Below, piece after piece: positions 35,823 through 45,069 of a stretch of 64,000 nucleotides of DNA; position 1 is the stretch's first letter; the number at the start of each line of letters is the position of its first letter. The DNA is from Mesorhizobium sp. GTDB taxonomy: Bacteria > Pseudomonadota > Alphaproteobacteria > Rhizobiales > Rhizobiaceae. A program made the position numbers and the translations under genes. The notes under the pieces are model-generated. The model made no database searches, was not told the origin of the DNA, and saw nothing but the letters and a program-made list of their open reading frames with translations. The stretch is taken from NCBI GenBank assembly GCA_004020645.1, contig SAQL01000022.1:1-64000 (forward strand), given 5' to 3'.

Positions 35823-36737
35823 TCAGAGCCCGTTGGCGCGGAACTTGCCGTCGAGGAATTTCTTGGCCCGCGGCACGTCATCTTCCGAGAGATGCTCGAT
35901 GATGACCGGGATGTTCGGGTGCTTTTCGGCAAGCCGCTTGAGATAGAGATCGTAGTTCAGCGAACCGAGGCCGGGCGCCGGCAACTCGATCTCGCCTACA
36001 CCGCGGAAAGTGTGGCTCTCTAGCGCGTCCTCGTCGCCGATGTCGGCGTGCTTCTCCGACTTATCGCCGCCCGAGCGCTTGACGTCCTTGGCGTGGGCTA
36101 TTTTGATCTTGTCGGTCAGCGTGTCGAACACCTGGTTGAGGATCTGGTCCATCCTGTCGATGTTGTGCGTCTCGAAATAGTTGGTCGGGTCCATCAAAAG
36201 GCCGAGGCCCGGATGATCGACCTGCGCGAACATCTTCACCGTCTCTTCGACCGAGCCGACGACGTTGTTGACATAGGTTTCGAGCAGGAAGACCGCGCCG
36301 TGGTCGTAGGCCGTCTGGGCAAGGTCGGCGATGACCTTGCGGCATTCCTCGAAACCTTCCTCGGTCTTGTTCTTCGGATGGTGCACCCAGTCGGACTCGG
36401 TGTTGTAGGTGCCGGTTTCCGAGATCACGTAGGGCGAGCCGAAATCGCGGGCGCTGCGGATGATCTCCTTCAGATAGCCGACGCGCTTCTCGCGCTCTGC
36501 CATATCCGGATGGATGATGTTGGTGTAGCCCGACACGCAGCACACCGGCAGATTGTGATCGCGGAAGGTGTCGCGAACAGTCTTGGCTTTTTCCTTGTTG
36601 ATCTGCCCGGCCGACAGGTCGATATCCCTAAAATGGAGGTCGAGCTGTACCGTGTTGAAATCGAGCGCGCGGATCTTCTGCGCGGTTTCCTTGAGGCTGT
36701 ACGGGAAATAGCCCGTGAAAATGCCTGCCTGCATCAT
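35823..36737 (-). CDS. Sugar isomerase/epimerase TIM-barrel protein, MocC/IolE-like
   Basis: 304 residues from MMQAGIFTGYFPYSLKE. AP-endonuclease-2/xylose-isomerase-like barrel with typical metal residues: PYVISETGTYN, VFLLETYVNNVVGS (Glu), LGLLMDPTNYFETH (Asp/His), IKIAHAKDVKRS (His/Asp) and PVIIEHLSEDDV (Glu). MocC of rhizopine catabolism and IolE/IolI inositol enzymes belong here. It is 26 bases downstream of the oxidoreductase gene and should act on its keto product by isomerisation or dehydration. Confidence 0.87.
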   Translation of the reverse strand: MMQAGIFTGYFPYSLKETAQKIRALDFNTVQLDLHFRDIDLSAGQINKEKAKTVRDTFRDHNLPVCCVSGYTNIIHPDMAEREKRVGYLKEIIRSARDFGSPYVISETGTYNTESDWVHHPKNKTEEGFEECRKVIADLAQTAYDHGAVFLLETYVNNVVGSVEETVKMFAQVDHPGLGLLMDPTNYFETHNIDRMDQILNQVFDTLTDKIKIAHAKDVKRSGGDKSEKHADIGDEDALESHTFRGVGEIELPAPGLGSLNYDLYLKRLAEKHPNIPVIIEHLSEDDVPRAKKFLDGKFRANGL

Positions 36738-36763
36738 GATGTGAAGTCCTCCCTGTAAGCGAT

Positions 36764-37876
36764 TCAGTTGATTGAGTTTGTCGAGATTTCGGAAAGCTTG
36801 ACTGTGCGGCCCTCATCGATCGAGCGGTAACCGGCTTCGATCAACGCCATGGTCTTGACATTGTCGGCGACGGAGAGCGCGGGCGGCTCACCCGTCTTCA
36901 CTGCGTGCTGGAGCTGCTCCATCACGCCGATGAAGGCGTGCGGGAACCACATCGTGTCCCAGCTCGGCGTCACCCAGTCGCCGCCGGTGGTCGCGGTCGA
37001 GGCATAGGTCAGCGTCGAGGCAGAACCCGTCGGCCAGCCGATCGTGCCCTTGGCGACGCCCTTGGTGCCGTCGACGCGCCAGTTGATGTGCTGGTCGTCC
37101 TTGTAACCCTCCTGGCGCGGGCCGGACCAGACATCCTCCAGCGACACCGCGAGCACTCCGGACGGAAACCGCAGCGTCGACACGGTGATGCCGTCGGAAT
37201 GGTCGAACTTCGTGCGCGGATCCTTACGCGTCAGCGTCGTGATCTCCTGGGGATCACCGAACAGGAAGCGCAGCACGTCGAGATGGTGGACGCTCATATT
37301 GGCGAGCGTCAGCCGGTCGTAGTCCTCGAGGAATGTCTGCCAGTGCGGGATCGCATGCATGTCGATCTGCGCGAAGACGATGTCACCGAGCGCGCCGCTA
37401 TCCATGATCTGCTTCAGCACCCGCATCGACTGGTCGTAGCGCATGTTCTGGTTGACCGAGAGGATCTTGCCGGCCCTGGCCGCCTCGTCGCGCAACTCGA
37501 TCGCATCCTTGAGCGACAGCGCCAGCGGCTTCTGCGCCAGGATCGCCTTGATGTGCTTCTGCTTAAGCGCATGGCGGATCAGCGCCGGCTGCTGGTCGGG
37601 CGGAAAGGCAAGGTCGATGATCTCGACATTTTCGTCCTCGATAAGCTGTTCCGGCGTATCGTGGACGGTCGGGATCTCCCAGCGCCTGGCGACCTTCTCG
37701 GCGCTGGCCTTGGTCCGCGAGGCGATCGCCACCACCGGAAAACCGGCCTCCTTGTAGGCGGCAAGATGGCATTCGGCCATGATCATGCCGGCGCCGACGC
37801 AGCCGATCCTGAATTCCCTGGTGCGGACTTTAACGTCCGGCTCGAAGCCCTTGCCCGCTATTTCTTCGCTTGCCAT
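36764..37876 (-). CDS. Gfo/Idh/MocA-family oxidoreductase, MocA-like
   Basis: 370 residues from MASEEIAGKGFEPDVKV, with GGGAGGA immediately upstream of ATG 37876. NAD(P)-binding GCVGAGMIMAECHLAAY at ~37-55, the family Lys in AILAQKPLALSL, and a C-terminal beta-sheet domain with NMSVHHLDVLRFLFGD. Expected to oxidise an inositol, inosamine or sugar ring hydroxyl. It is followed by the MocC-like gene and the MocB-like binding-protein gene, the same trio as mocABC. An extra ~35 N-terminal residues before the Rossmann fold are a small oddity. Confidence 0.88.
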   Translation of the reverse strand: MASEEIAGKGFEPDVKVRTREFRIGCVGAGMIMAECHLAAYKEAGFPVVAIASRTKASAEKVARRWEIPTVHDTPEQLIEDENVEIIDLAFPPDQQPALIRHALKQKHIKAILAQKPLALSLKDAIELRDEAARAGKILSVNQNMRYDQSMRVLKQIMDSGALGDIVFAQIDMHAIPHWQTFLEDYDRLTLANMSVHHLDVLRFLFGDPQEITTLTRKDPRTKFDHSDGITVSTLRFPSGVLAVSLEDVWSGPRQEGYKDDQHINWRVDGTKGVAKGTIGWPTGSASTLTYASTATTGGDWVTPSWDTMWFPHAFIGVMEQLQHAVKTGEPPALSVADNVKTMALIEAGYRSIDEGRTVKLSEISTNSIN

Positions 37877-37911
37877 ATGTTCCTCCCGAAGCTCGTTCCT
37901 TGCAGCCGCCG

Positions 37912-39003
37912 TCATCTTGCCAGCGCTCCCCCGCTTTGCCCGAAATAATGCACCCTGCCCGGCTCGCAGGATATCGCCACCATGGCATCCGGCCTGATGT
38001 CCGGCTGGCCGCGCAGCAGCGCGCTCAGGCGCGCCTGCCCGGCAGCGATTGTCACGACGGTATAGCCGCCGAGCGGCTCAACCTCGAACACTCGCGCCGG
38101 GCGGCCCGCGCGCCCATCCGAGATTCCACTCTCCGACATTGCCTCATCCGGCCAGGGCCGGACCTTGATGTCTTCCGGCCTGAGCCCGATCTCGACGGCA
38201 TCGGCCGGAGCCGCCTTGTCCGCAATACGGATCGCGCCTTCGGCCGCCTCGACGCCGCCCTCGCCGCGCACCAACTTCAAGATATTCATCATCGGCGAGC
38301 CGAGCAGCCGCGCGACATATGTGCTGGCCGGCCGGTCATAGATCTCGGCCGGCGCGCCGATCTGTCTGATCCTGCCGTTCTCCAGGATGGCAATGCGGTC
38401 GGCGACCGACATCGCCTCCTCCTGGTCGTGCGTGACATAGATCAGCGTCTTGCCGAGCTCGCGCTGGATGCGCTTCAGCTCGACGCGCGTCTCCTCGCGC
38501 AGGCGGGCGTCGAGTGCCGAGATCGGGTCGTCCATCAGATAGGCATTGGGATCGCGCACCAGCGCCCGCGCGATCGCCACGCGCTGCCGCTCGCCGCCCG
38601 AAAGCTGCGCCGGCGGCTTGTGCAGGATGTGGCCGATATGCAGCTTGGCCGCGACGTCTGCGACACGCTTTTCGATATCGGCCTCGGCGACCCGGCGTTC
38701 GACCAGGGGAAAGCGGACATTGTCGCGCGCGTTCATATGCGGAAACAGCGCCAGGTTCTGGAACACCATGGCGACATTGCGTTCGGCCGGCGACACCGTG
38801 TTGACCGGCCTGCCGCCGATCAGGATTTCGCCGTCGTCCGGCGTCTCCAGCCCGAGCACCAGACGCAGCACCGTCGACTTGCCCGATAGCGGCGGGCCGA
38901 AGAAGCAGAAGAACTCATTGTCGTTGACAGTGAACGAGGCGTCGTCGACGGCGAGCGTGTCGCCATAGCGTTTCGTGACATTGCGGAAGACGATATCGGC
39001 CAT
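37912..39003 (-). CDS. Sugar ABC transporter ATPase, subunit 1 (canonical signature, atypical Walker B)
   Basis: 363 residues of the MalK/UgpC type: nucleotide-binding domain ~1-235 and TOBE/OB domain ~240-363. Walker A is GPPLSGKST (36-44), signature LSGGERQ (134-140), Walker B AYLMDDP in which the catalytic Glu is Asp159, switch His in YVTHDQEEAMSVAD. The gene stops 35 bases before the MocA-like start. It pairs with the ATPase encoded four bases upstream (39008-40099), whose own defect lies in the signature motif, so the two form an asymmetric heterodimer. Confidence 0.9.
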   Translation of the reverse strand: MADIVFRNVTKRYGDTLAVDDASFTVNDNEFFCFFGPPLSGKSTVLRLVLGLETPDDGEILIGGRPVNTVSPAERNVAMVFQNLALFPHMNARDNVRFPLVERRVAEADIEKRVADVAAKLHIGHILHKPPAQLSGGERQRVAIARALVRDPNAYLMDDPISALDARLREETRVELKRIQRELGKTLIYVTHDQEEAMSVADRIAILENGRIRQIGAPAEIYDRPASTYVARLLGSPMMNILKLVRGEGGVEAAEGAIRIADKAAPADAVEIGLRPEDIKVRPWPDEAMSESGISDGRAGRPARVFEVEPLGGYTVVTIAAGQARLSALLRGQPDIRPDAMVAISCEPGRVHYFGQSGGALAR

Positions 39004-39007
39004 GGTC

Positions 39008-40099
39008 TCAGCCCGCCTTCATGGCAAGGCCGGTGGCGGTGTCGAACACACGCACGGACGCCTGGGCCGGCGCGACAACCGCTGTCTGCCCGATCGCCAG
39101 CCCGACATCATTGTCGAACACCGCCTTCACCGCGCTCTCGCCCTGGCCGAGATGCACGATGGTGCGCGCGCCGATGCGCTCGATGAAGGTTACCGGCAAG
39201 GAGAGACCGCGGCCGCCTTCAACCAGCGTCGCCTGTTCCGGGCGGAAACCGTAAAGCACATCGCCCTGCGCACCCCGCACGGCGGCGGTGATTTCGGCCG
39301 GCAGCGGCGGCGTGACACCGAGCGGCCCGAGATCGATGACCAGGCCACGGTCGCTTTCCGCCGGCCTGCCCTTGAGCAGGTTCATGCCCGGCGCACCGAT
39401 GAAGCGGGCGACAAAGACATTGGCCGGATCGTTGTAGACCTCGAGCGGCGTGCCGACCTGCTGCAGCACGCCATGGTCCATCACCGCGATGCGATCAGCC
39501 ATGGTCATCGCTTCGAGCTGGTCGTGGGTGACATAGACCATGGTCTGCCGGAACTGACGCTGCAGCTGTTTCAATTCGGTCCGCATCACCGCCCGGAAGG
39601 CGGCGTCGACATTGGACAGCGGCTCGTCGAGCAGGAAAATCGCCGGCTCCATGATCGCCGAACGGCCGATCGCCACGCGCTGCAATATGTTGACCGACAG
39701 CCTGTCGGCCTTGCGGTCGAGCAGCGGAGCCAGCTGCAGCATCTCGGCAATCGCGCCGACGCGGCGGTCGATCTCGGCCTTTGGCGCGCCGCGCATTCTT
39801 GGGCCGTAGGCGAGGTTCTGCCGCACGCTCATATGGGTGAAGATGGCGTAGTTCTGGAAGACGAAGCCGACGCCGCGCCGTCCCATCGGCACGCCGGCCA
39901 TGTCGCGCTCGCCGAACAGGATCTTGCCGCTGGTCGGCTCTTCCATGCCGGCGATCATGTTCATCGTCGTCGACTTGCCGCAGCCCGACGGCCCGAGCAG
40001 CGCCATGAACTCACCGTCGGCTATGGCAAGATCCATCGTCTTCAAGGCGGTAAAGTCGCCGAACTTTTTGACCAGGTTCTGCAGATGGATCGCGCTCAT
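39008..40099 (-). CDS. Sugar ABC transporter ATPase, subunit 2 (degenerate signature motif)
   Basis: 363 residues from MSAIHLQNLVKKFGDF. Walker A GPSGCGKST (36-44), Walker B IFLLDEP with the normal Glu159, switch His in YVTHDQLEAMTMAD, TOBE region at the C-terminus. The signature reads LSVNILQR (134-141) where LSGGQ is expected. ATG 40099 overlaps the permease stop (ATGA), so it is translated with it. Two different ATPase genes in one MalFGK-type operon are also seen in rhizobial glycerol-type (GlpS/GlpT) importers, so glycerol, polyols or related compounds are reasonable substrates. Confidence 0.9.
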   Translation of the reverse strand: MSAIHLQNLVKKFGDFTALKTMDLAIADGEFMALLGPSGCGKSTTMNMIAGMEEPTSGKILFGERDMAGVPMGRRGVGFVFQNYAIFTHMSVRQNLAYGPRMRGAPKAEIDRRVGAIAEMLQLAPLLDRKADRLSVNILQRVAIGRSAIMEPAIFLLDEPLSNVDAAFRAVMRTELKQLQRQFRQTMVYVTHDQLEAMTMADRIAVMDHGVLQQVGTPLEVYNDPANVFVARFIGAPGMNLLKGRPAESDRGLVIDLGPLGVTPPLPAEITAAVRGAQGDVLYGFRPEQATLVEGGRGLSLPVTFIERIGARTIVHLGQGESAVKAVFDNDVGLAIGQTAVVAPAQASVRVFDTATGLAMKAG

Positions 40100-41055
40100 G
40101 CCCGCACCTCCCGCGCCCGGGCCATGCGCTTCATGGCAAACACCGCGGCGATGGACAGCACGATCAAGATGGCCAGCGCGATCGCCGCGACATAGCCCCA
40201 GATCAGGTCCTGGGTGGTGAGCTTGTAAATGTAGACCGAGATGGTCTCGGTGGCGACGCCCGGACCGCCGCCGGTCATGATGTAGAGCGTGTCGAAGATC
40301 TTGAAGTTCTCGATCACACGGATCGCCAGTGCGATGATGATGATCGTCTTCATCTTCGGCAGCACGATGGTGACGAAGCGCTGCCAGGGATTGGCGCCAA
40401 GCAGCGTCGCCGCTTTGATCTGGTCCTCGGGCACGCCGACCAGGCCGGCAAGCAGGATGAGGAACATCAGCGGCGTCCATTGCCAGATGTCGGCGAGCAT
40501 AACGGCGATGAGCGCCAGCGTCGGGTCCGAAAGCCAGGCGATGGTGACGGGAAAGCCTGATGCCGCCGACAGGATGTCGTTGACCGGGCCGCCCGACTGG
40601 AACAGCATGAAGAACATGTAGCCGGCCACCGCCGGCACCACCATCATCGGCATCAGCAGGATCGAGTAGAATATCCGCTTGCCCGGGAACTCGTCGGCAA
40701 ACAGCGTGGCGAGCGCCAAGCCCAGCAGGAATTCCGCCGGCACGCAGACGATCATGACGATGGCCGTGCGCTTCAGCGCGCTCCAAAAGCGGGCATCGGC
40801 GGCAAGGTCGGTGTAGTTGGCGAAATTGTTCCACAGCGACCAGGCGCTCCACCAGCCGAGGCCGGACAGCGGCGACCAGTCGGTGAGGCTGATGTAGAGC
40901 TGCATCAACAACGGGAAAACCGCGATGAACAGCACCAGGATCTGCGCCGGCAGTGTCAGCCGGAAACCCAGCCGCGCCCCCTCGTCCGGCAACACCGGTT
41001 TTGCCCGGGCGGCATTCATGGCCTCCTCCGAAATTGTGGCCGTCACCGCGCTCAT
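40096..41055 (-). CDS. Sugar ABC transporter permease (MalF/UgpA type)
   Basis: 319 residues from MSAVTATISEEAMNAARAK, six hydrophobic helices. The EAA loop is KAATLLGANPWQRFVTIVLP. ATG 41055 overlaps the stop of the second permease (ATGA), which decides this start over ATG 41019. Long N-terminal segment before TM1 is typical for MalF-type partners. Confidence 0.9.
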   Translation of the reverse strand: MSAVTATISEEAMNAARAKPVLPDEGARLGFRLTLPAQILVLFIAVFPLLMQLYISLTDWSPLSGLGWWSAWSLWNNFANYTDLAADARFWSALKRTAIVMIVCVPAEFLLGLALATLFADEFPGKRIFYSILLMPMMVVPAVAGYMFFMLFQSGGPVNDILSAASGFPVTIAWLSDPTLALIAVMLADIWQWTPLMFLILLAGLVGVPEDQIKAATLLGANPWQRFVTIVLPKMKTIIIIALAIRVIENFKIFDTLYIMTGGGPGVATETISVYIYKLTTQDLIWGYVAAIALAILIVLSIAAVFAMKRMARAREVRA

Positions 41056-41912
41056 TGCTTGAGCGCCCCGAAGGTCAGCCCGCGCACCAGATGGCGCTGG
41101 ATGGCGATGCCCATGATGACCGGCGGTATCGCGGCGATGAGACCGAGCGCCGCCTTGGCTCCGTACAGCTGCCCGGTCATCGAGGAGGAGAGCGACGCCA
41201 TGTATACCGGCACCGTCACCCATTCGCGTGTCGTCAGAAGCAGCGCGATCAGATAGTCCGACCAGTTGAGGATGAAGACGAACAGCGCGGCACTGGCCAG
41301 CGGTGCGCGCATCATCGGCAGCGTGATGCGGGTGAAGACGCGCAATCGCGAGCAGCCCTCGACCAGCGCCGCTTCCTCGATCTCGCGCGGCATGTCGTCG
41401 AAGAACGTCTTCATCAGCCAGAACGCGAAAGGCAGCGTGACGATGCCGTAGATCAGCGACAGCCCCCACCAGCTGTCGGTAAAGTTGAGAAAGGCCCACA
41501 TGATCATCACCGGCGTCATCACCGCCATCGGCGGAAACAGGCGGAGCTGGATCAGCGCCAGCGGCAGGTTCTGGCCCGAGCCGAAGCGCGACAGCCCGTA
41601 GGCCGCCGCGGTGCCGGCCGACATGGCGATCGCCGTTCCGAACACCGCCGACAGCAGGGACGACAGGATCGGCTTCAGGGCGGTACGGTCGAGCGCGACG
41701 ATCAGGTTGTTGGTCGATTCACCGAAGACGAAGCGGAAATTGCTGAGCGTCGGGTTCTTCGGCCACCAGGTTAGCTCGGCGCCGGTCGCCGACCATTCGG
41801 CGATCGGCTTGAAGGCCATCGAGACCATCCACAGGATCGGCACCAGCGTTACCGCCATGGCCGCAAGGATCGCGGCATAGCGGAATATTTCGAAAGGGGC
41901 GGAACGCTTCAT
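41052..41912 (-). CDS. Sugar ABC transporter permease (MalG/UgpE type)
   Basis: 286 residues from MKRSAPFEIFRYAAILAAMA, six helices. The EAA loop is EEAALVEGCSRLRVFTRITLP. A start seven codons earlier (MTQQSCK, ATG 41933) is possible; neither has a good ribosome-binding site. The gene follows the binding-protein gene by about 57-78 bases. Confidence 0.88.
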   Translation of the reverse strand: MKRSAPFEIFRYAAILAAMAVTLVPILWMVSMAFKPIAEWSATGAELTWWPKNPTLSNFRFVFGESTNNLIVALDRTALKPILSSLLSAVFGTAIAMSAGTAAAYGLSRFGSGQNLPLALIQLRLFPPMAVMTPVMIMWAFLNFTDSWWGLSLIYGIVTLPFAFWLMKTFFDDMPREIEEAALVEGCSRLRVFTRITLPMMRAPLASAALFVFILNWSDYLIALLLTTREWVTVPVYMASLSSSMTGQLYGAKAALGLIAAIPPVIMGIAIQRHLVRGLTFGALKQ

Positions 41913-41989
41913 CTTGCAGCTTTGCTGGGTCATCGTTTGCGGAGGGGAAGAGCAAACTCCTCCCCTCCATTCGGATGCTGGGAGGAGGA

Positions 41990-43603
41990 TCAGCTGATCG
42001 GATCGAGAACGGTGGGCCAGGCCTCCTTGTTGGTCTTGATGGCTTCGAGAAGCTTCTCCTCGCCGGTGCGGCGGGCGATCTTCTTCCACTCGGCCTCGGT
42101 GTCGGCCATCGCCTGCTCGGCGGTCTTGGCCTTGGTCAGCGCGGCGACGAGGTTCTCGTCCAGCGCATTGTGGAAGGCGGTGGCGCCGGGATAGTTGATG
42201 GTCGGCACGGTGCGGGCGACCGTCTCGCGCACCACATCCATGTGGTAGGCGTGATAGGTCTGGCGGACCAGCGGGTCGGAGAAATCCGACAGCCGGAACG
42301 GATCGAAATAGCCGCCGGGATTGGCGGTCATCCAAGCATAGATGCGGCTCGATCCGAGCCACTGCAGGAACAGGTAGGAGGCCTCCGGGTGCTTGGCCTG
42401 CGAAGAGACCGAGGCCGACAGATTGAGCCACAGCACGGAACGGCTGATCAGCTTGCCATCGATCTCGCGGCCCGGCGGCAGCATCGAGCCGATCTTGCCG
42501 GTGACAGCTGAATCCTTGTTGCCGGCATTGTCGAGGAATTTCGGCAGGTTGGAGAAGGCGCAGGTCATGGCGGCGCCGCCCTTGGCGAAATTGCCGTACT
42601 GTTCCGGCCAGCCCCAGGAGATCGCATCCGGCGAATGATGGGCCAGCGATGCGATATACTCGTTGGTCGCCGCAATACCTTGCTCGGAATTGATCAGCGG
42701 CCTGCCGCTATCGTCGAACAGGAACTGATTGGGCGAAGCCATTGAGACATAACGCTGATACCAGTTGGTGTAGCCCCAGCCCTGGTTGCGCAGATCGGTC
42801 GAGCCGAACAGGCCCTTGTCGGGGCGCTGGAAGAAGGCCGCGATCTCGTCATGCTGCTTCCAGGTCCTCGGCGGCGCCAACTCGTAGCCGTATTTATCGG
42901 AGAAGGCCTTCTTCTCGGCCGCGTCGCCGAACAGATCGGTGCGGTAGACCCAGGTCTGGAAATCGCCGTCCAGCGACACGCCAAAGGTCGAGCCGCGATA
43001 CTGGTTGAGCAGCGAGACGCCCTTGGTGCCGTTGACATAGCCGCGCTCGGGATCGTCCCATTCCGGCTTGTACTGGGCGACGAAATCGTCGAGCTTCAGG
43101 ATGCCGCCGGTTTCGGCGAGGTCGCCGAGACGATTCCATTCGACTGCATAGATGTCATAGGCCCCACCCTTGGTGGAGATGTCCTGCATCGTCTTGGTGA
43201 ATTCCTGGCCGTTCGGCACGCCGACGATCTCGAGCGGAATGCCGGTTTCCTTCTCCCACAGATCCTTGATCGAAGGCGCACCGGCGGGGAACGGCTGCGT
43301 CAGCTGGCCGATCGAGCCATCGGATAGGCCGAGGACGATCTTGGCCGGCGCCTTGCCAGCGCCCTTCATCGCCTTGGCCGCCTCGATGGCGCGGCCTTCC
43401 GGCGTGTCGGGACCATACTGATAGCGCTCCGAGCCGTCGAAGCCCGTCGGGCCGCCGATCATGCCCGGCGCCAGCGCATCGGCCGCATAGGCGCGGCTGG
43501 GACGGATGAATTTCGGCGCGATACCTGCGGCGGCAACAAGCGCTGCCGCCTTTCCACCGGACGCCAGCAAACGGCGCCGCGACATGCGGATCATATCAGA
43601 CAT
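41990..43603 (-). CDS. Tat-exported extracellular solute-binding protein (family 1)
   Basis: 537 residues, longer than most binding proteins (~430). The N-terminus has a twin-arginine signal (MSRRRLLASGG) followed by a hydrophobic stretch and PSRAYAADA, so it is exported folded. The mature part has the MalE-like sequence VLGLSDGSIGQLTQPF, KETGIPLEIVGVPNG, YDIYAVEWNRLGDLAE and KGGAAMTCAFSNLPKFL. It is the first gene of the leftward 14-gene run, opposite the LacI regulator. Tat export suggests cofactor- or fold-dependent secretion, unusual for sugar-binding proteins but known in rhizobia. Confidence 0.88.
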   Translation of the reverse strand: MSDMIRMSRRRLLASGGKAAALVAAAGIAPKFIRPSRAYAADALAPGMIGGPTGFDGSERYQYGPDTPEGRAIEAAKAMKGAGKAPAKIVLGLSDGSIGQLTQPFPAGAPSIKDLWEKETGIPLEIVGVPNGQEFTKTMQDISTKGGAYDIYAVEWNRLGDLAETGGILKLDDFVAQYKPEWDDPERGYVNGTKGVSLLNQYRGSTFGVSLDGDFQTWVYRTDLFGDAAEKKAFSDKYGYELAPPRTWKQHDEIAAFFQRPDKGLFGSTDLRNQGWGYTNWYQRYVSMASPNQFLFDDSGRPLINSEQGIAATNEYIASLAHHSPDAISWGWPEQYGNFAKGGAAMTCAFSNLPKFLDNAGNKDSAVTGKIGSMLPPGREIDGKLISRSVLWLNLSASVSSQAKHPEASYLFLQWLGSSRIYAWMTANPGGYFDPFRLSDFSDPLVRQTYHAYHMDVVRETVARTVPTINYPGATAFHNALDENLVAALTKAKTAEQAMADTEAEWKKIARRTGEEKLLEAIKTNKEAWPTVLDPIS

Positions 43604-43966
43604 TGGAAGTCCTCCCTCGAGGGCCTTGTTCCTCCACGGCCCTCATGATGGATATTGACGGCACTATGGGAAGGCTGTCAACATCATAAATAATCAAAAC
43701 ACGTCATAACATCGCAAATGAGGCAGAGGATGCAGTTCAGCGAGGTCAGCCCACGGCGCCAAGTGCTTGAATTTGAGGGAACCGAGCGTCACGCCGATCC
43801 TTTTCGGCCCGGCTCGACGATTTGGTGTAGCGCGCCGGCTTGCGCATCGGCTAAGGCCGGATACATCATTTCCCATCAGAATCGCGGATGGCCATGAAGT
43901 CGTCGTCCGATCTGTTAAATCCGCGATTTGATGCGCCGTAGCGCACCAGCAGTGAGGTGATCGACT
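43604..43966. promoter_or_regulatory. Divergent control region between the 14-gene run and LacI gene
   Basis: These 363 bases hold no convincing gene. They contain the start of the leftward catabolic run at one end and GTG 43967 of the LacI regulator at the other. The candidate operator at 43655-43681 lies about 50 bases in front of the leftward ATG. Confidence 0.5.
43655..43681. promoter_or_regulatory. Candidate LacI-type operator palindrome
   Basis: TTGACGGC (43655-43662) and GCTGTCAA (43674-43681) form an interrupted palindrome with 7 of 8 matching positions around an 11-base spacer, directly in front of the binding-protein gene and beside the LacI gene. The dyad is longer-spaced than classical LacI sites, so the assignment is tentative. 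Confidence 0.35.
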
Positions 43967-44998
43967 GTGCGGTCAACCCTGACAGACATAGCCCGGGAAG
44001 CCGGCGTTTCAGCCGCCACGGTCGACCGTGTGCTCAACAACCGCGCCGGGGTCAGAGCGCGCACCCGCGAAGTCGTGCTCGAGACGGCGCAGCGGCTAGG
44101 CTACATCGCTGAAAATTCGAACGGCCCGATCCCGCGCAATGCACCGCGCGGCGATGTCATACGGCTCGATTTCGCCCTGCCCGCCGGCACCAATTCCTTC
44201 ATCAAGATGCTGCACCGGCACATCGAGGCGCAGGCGCAGTCAAGACCGGACCTCGATGTGCGCGTCGCCACGATCGAAGGCTTCAATCCCGACCGGCTTG
44301 CCCGGCTACTGCAGGAATTGCGCGGCCAGACGCAAGGCGTCGGCGTCATCGCGCTCGACCATCCGACGGTCCGCGAGGCGATCCGCTCGCTATCGGCCAG
44401 CGGCGTCAAGGTCGTCACCATCGCATCCGATATCCTGCACGTGCCGAGGGTCGCCTATATCGGCATCGACAACCGCGCCGCCGGCCGCCTCGCCGGCTAC
44501 CTGCTCAACCGCTTCATGGCCGCCGATCGTCCGGGCAAAGTCGCGCTGTTCGCCGGCTCGCTCTCCTATCGCGGCCATGAGGAGCGCGAGATGGGCTTCC
44601 GCCACATCCTGACGGAAGACTCGCCCAATCTGCAAATCGTTGAGATGCGCGAGATGCTCGACGACCGGGAAAAGGCCTATATGGAGGCCTCCGCTCTGCT
44701 GGACCGGCACCCGGATCTGGCCGCGATCTACAATGTCGGCGCCGGCAACACCGGCATCGCTCGCGCACTCAAGGAGCGAGGCCGGGCGCTGTCGACCGTG
44801 TTTCTCGGCCACGAAGTGACGGAAGGCACCAAGGACCTTCTACTCGACGGCACGCTCGACGCGGTCATCGACCAAAACCCGCGCGTCGAGGCCCGCGAAG
44901 CGCTCAACACCTTGACCCACGCGATCAGGGGCTTGCCCTACGAGTTGCACCAGCCGCGGCTGCAGGTGATTTTCAGGGAAAGCATCCCGGAGATCTGA
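43967..44998 (+). CDS. LacI-family transcriptional regulator
   Basis: 343 residues. N-terminal HTH TLTDIAREAGVSAATVDRVL, hinge region NNRAGVRARTREVV, and a periplasmic-binding-protein-like effector domain (RLDFALPAGTNSFIKML, VIALDHPTVREAIRSL, YIGIDNRAAGRLAGYLL, AIYNVGAGNTGIARAL). Start GTG 43967 with a GTGAGGTGA site about ten bases before. Divergent from the 14-gene importer/moc-like run, which it should regulate in response to the imported sugar or inositol derivative. Confidence 0.9.
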   Translation: MRSTLTDIAREAGVSAATVDRVLNNRAGVRARTREVVLETAQRLGYIAENSNGPIPRNAPRGDVIRLDFALPAGTNSFIKMLHRHIEAQAQSRPDLDVRVATIEGFNPDRLARLLQELRGQTQGVGVIALDHPTVREAIRSLSASGVKVVTIASDILHVPRVAYIGIDNRAAGRLAGYLLNRFMAADRPGKVALFAGSLSYRGHEEREMGFRHILTEDSPNLQIVEMREMLDDREKAYMEASALLDRHPDLAAIYNVGAGNTGIARALKERGRALSTVFLGHEVTEGTKDLLLDGTLDAVIDQNPRVEAREALNTLTHAIRGLPYELHQPRLQVIFRESIPEI

Positions 44999-45069
44999 AG
45001 AGGCTCAGGGATATCAGCGGCCGCGCCATCAAGTGCGGCCTGTGGCGCTGCGGCGATCAGGGTAATCTT

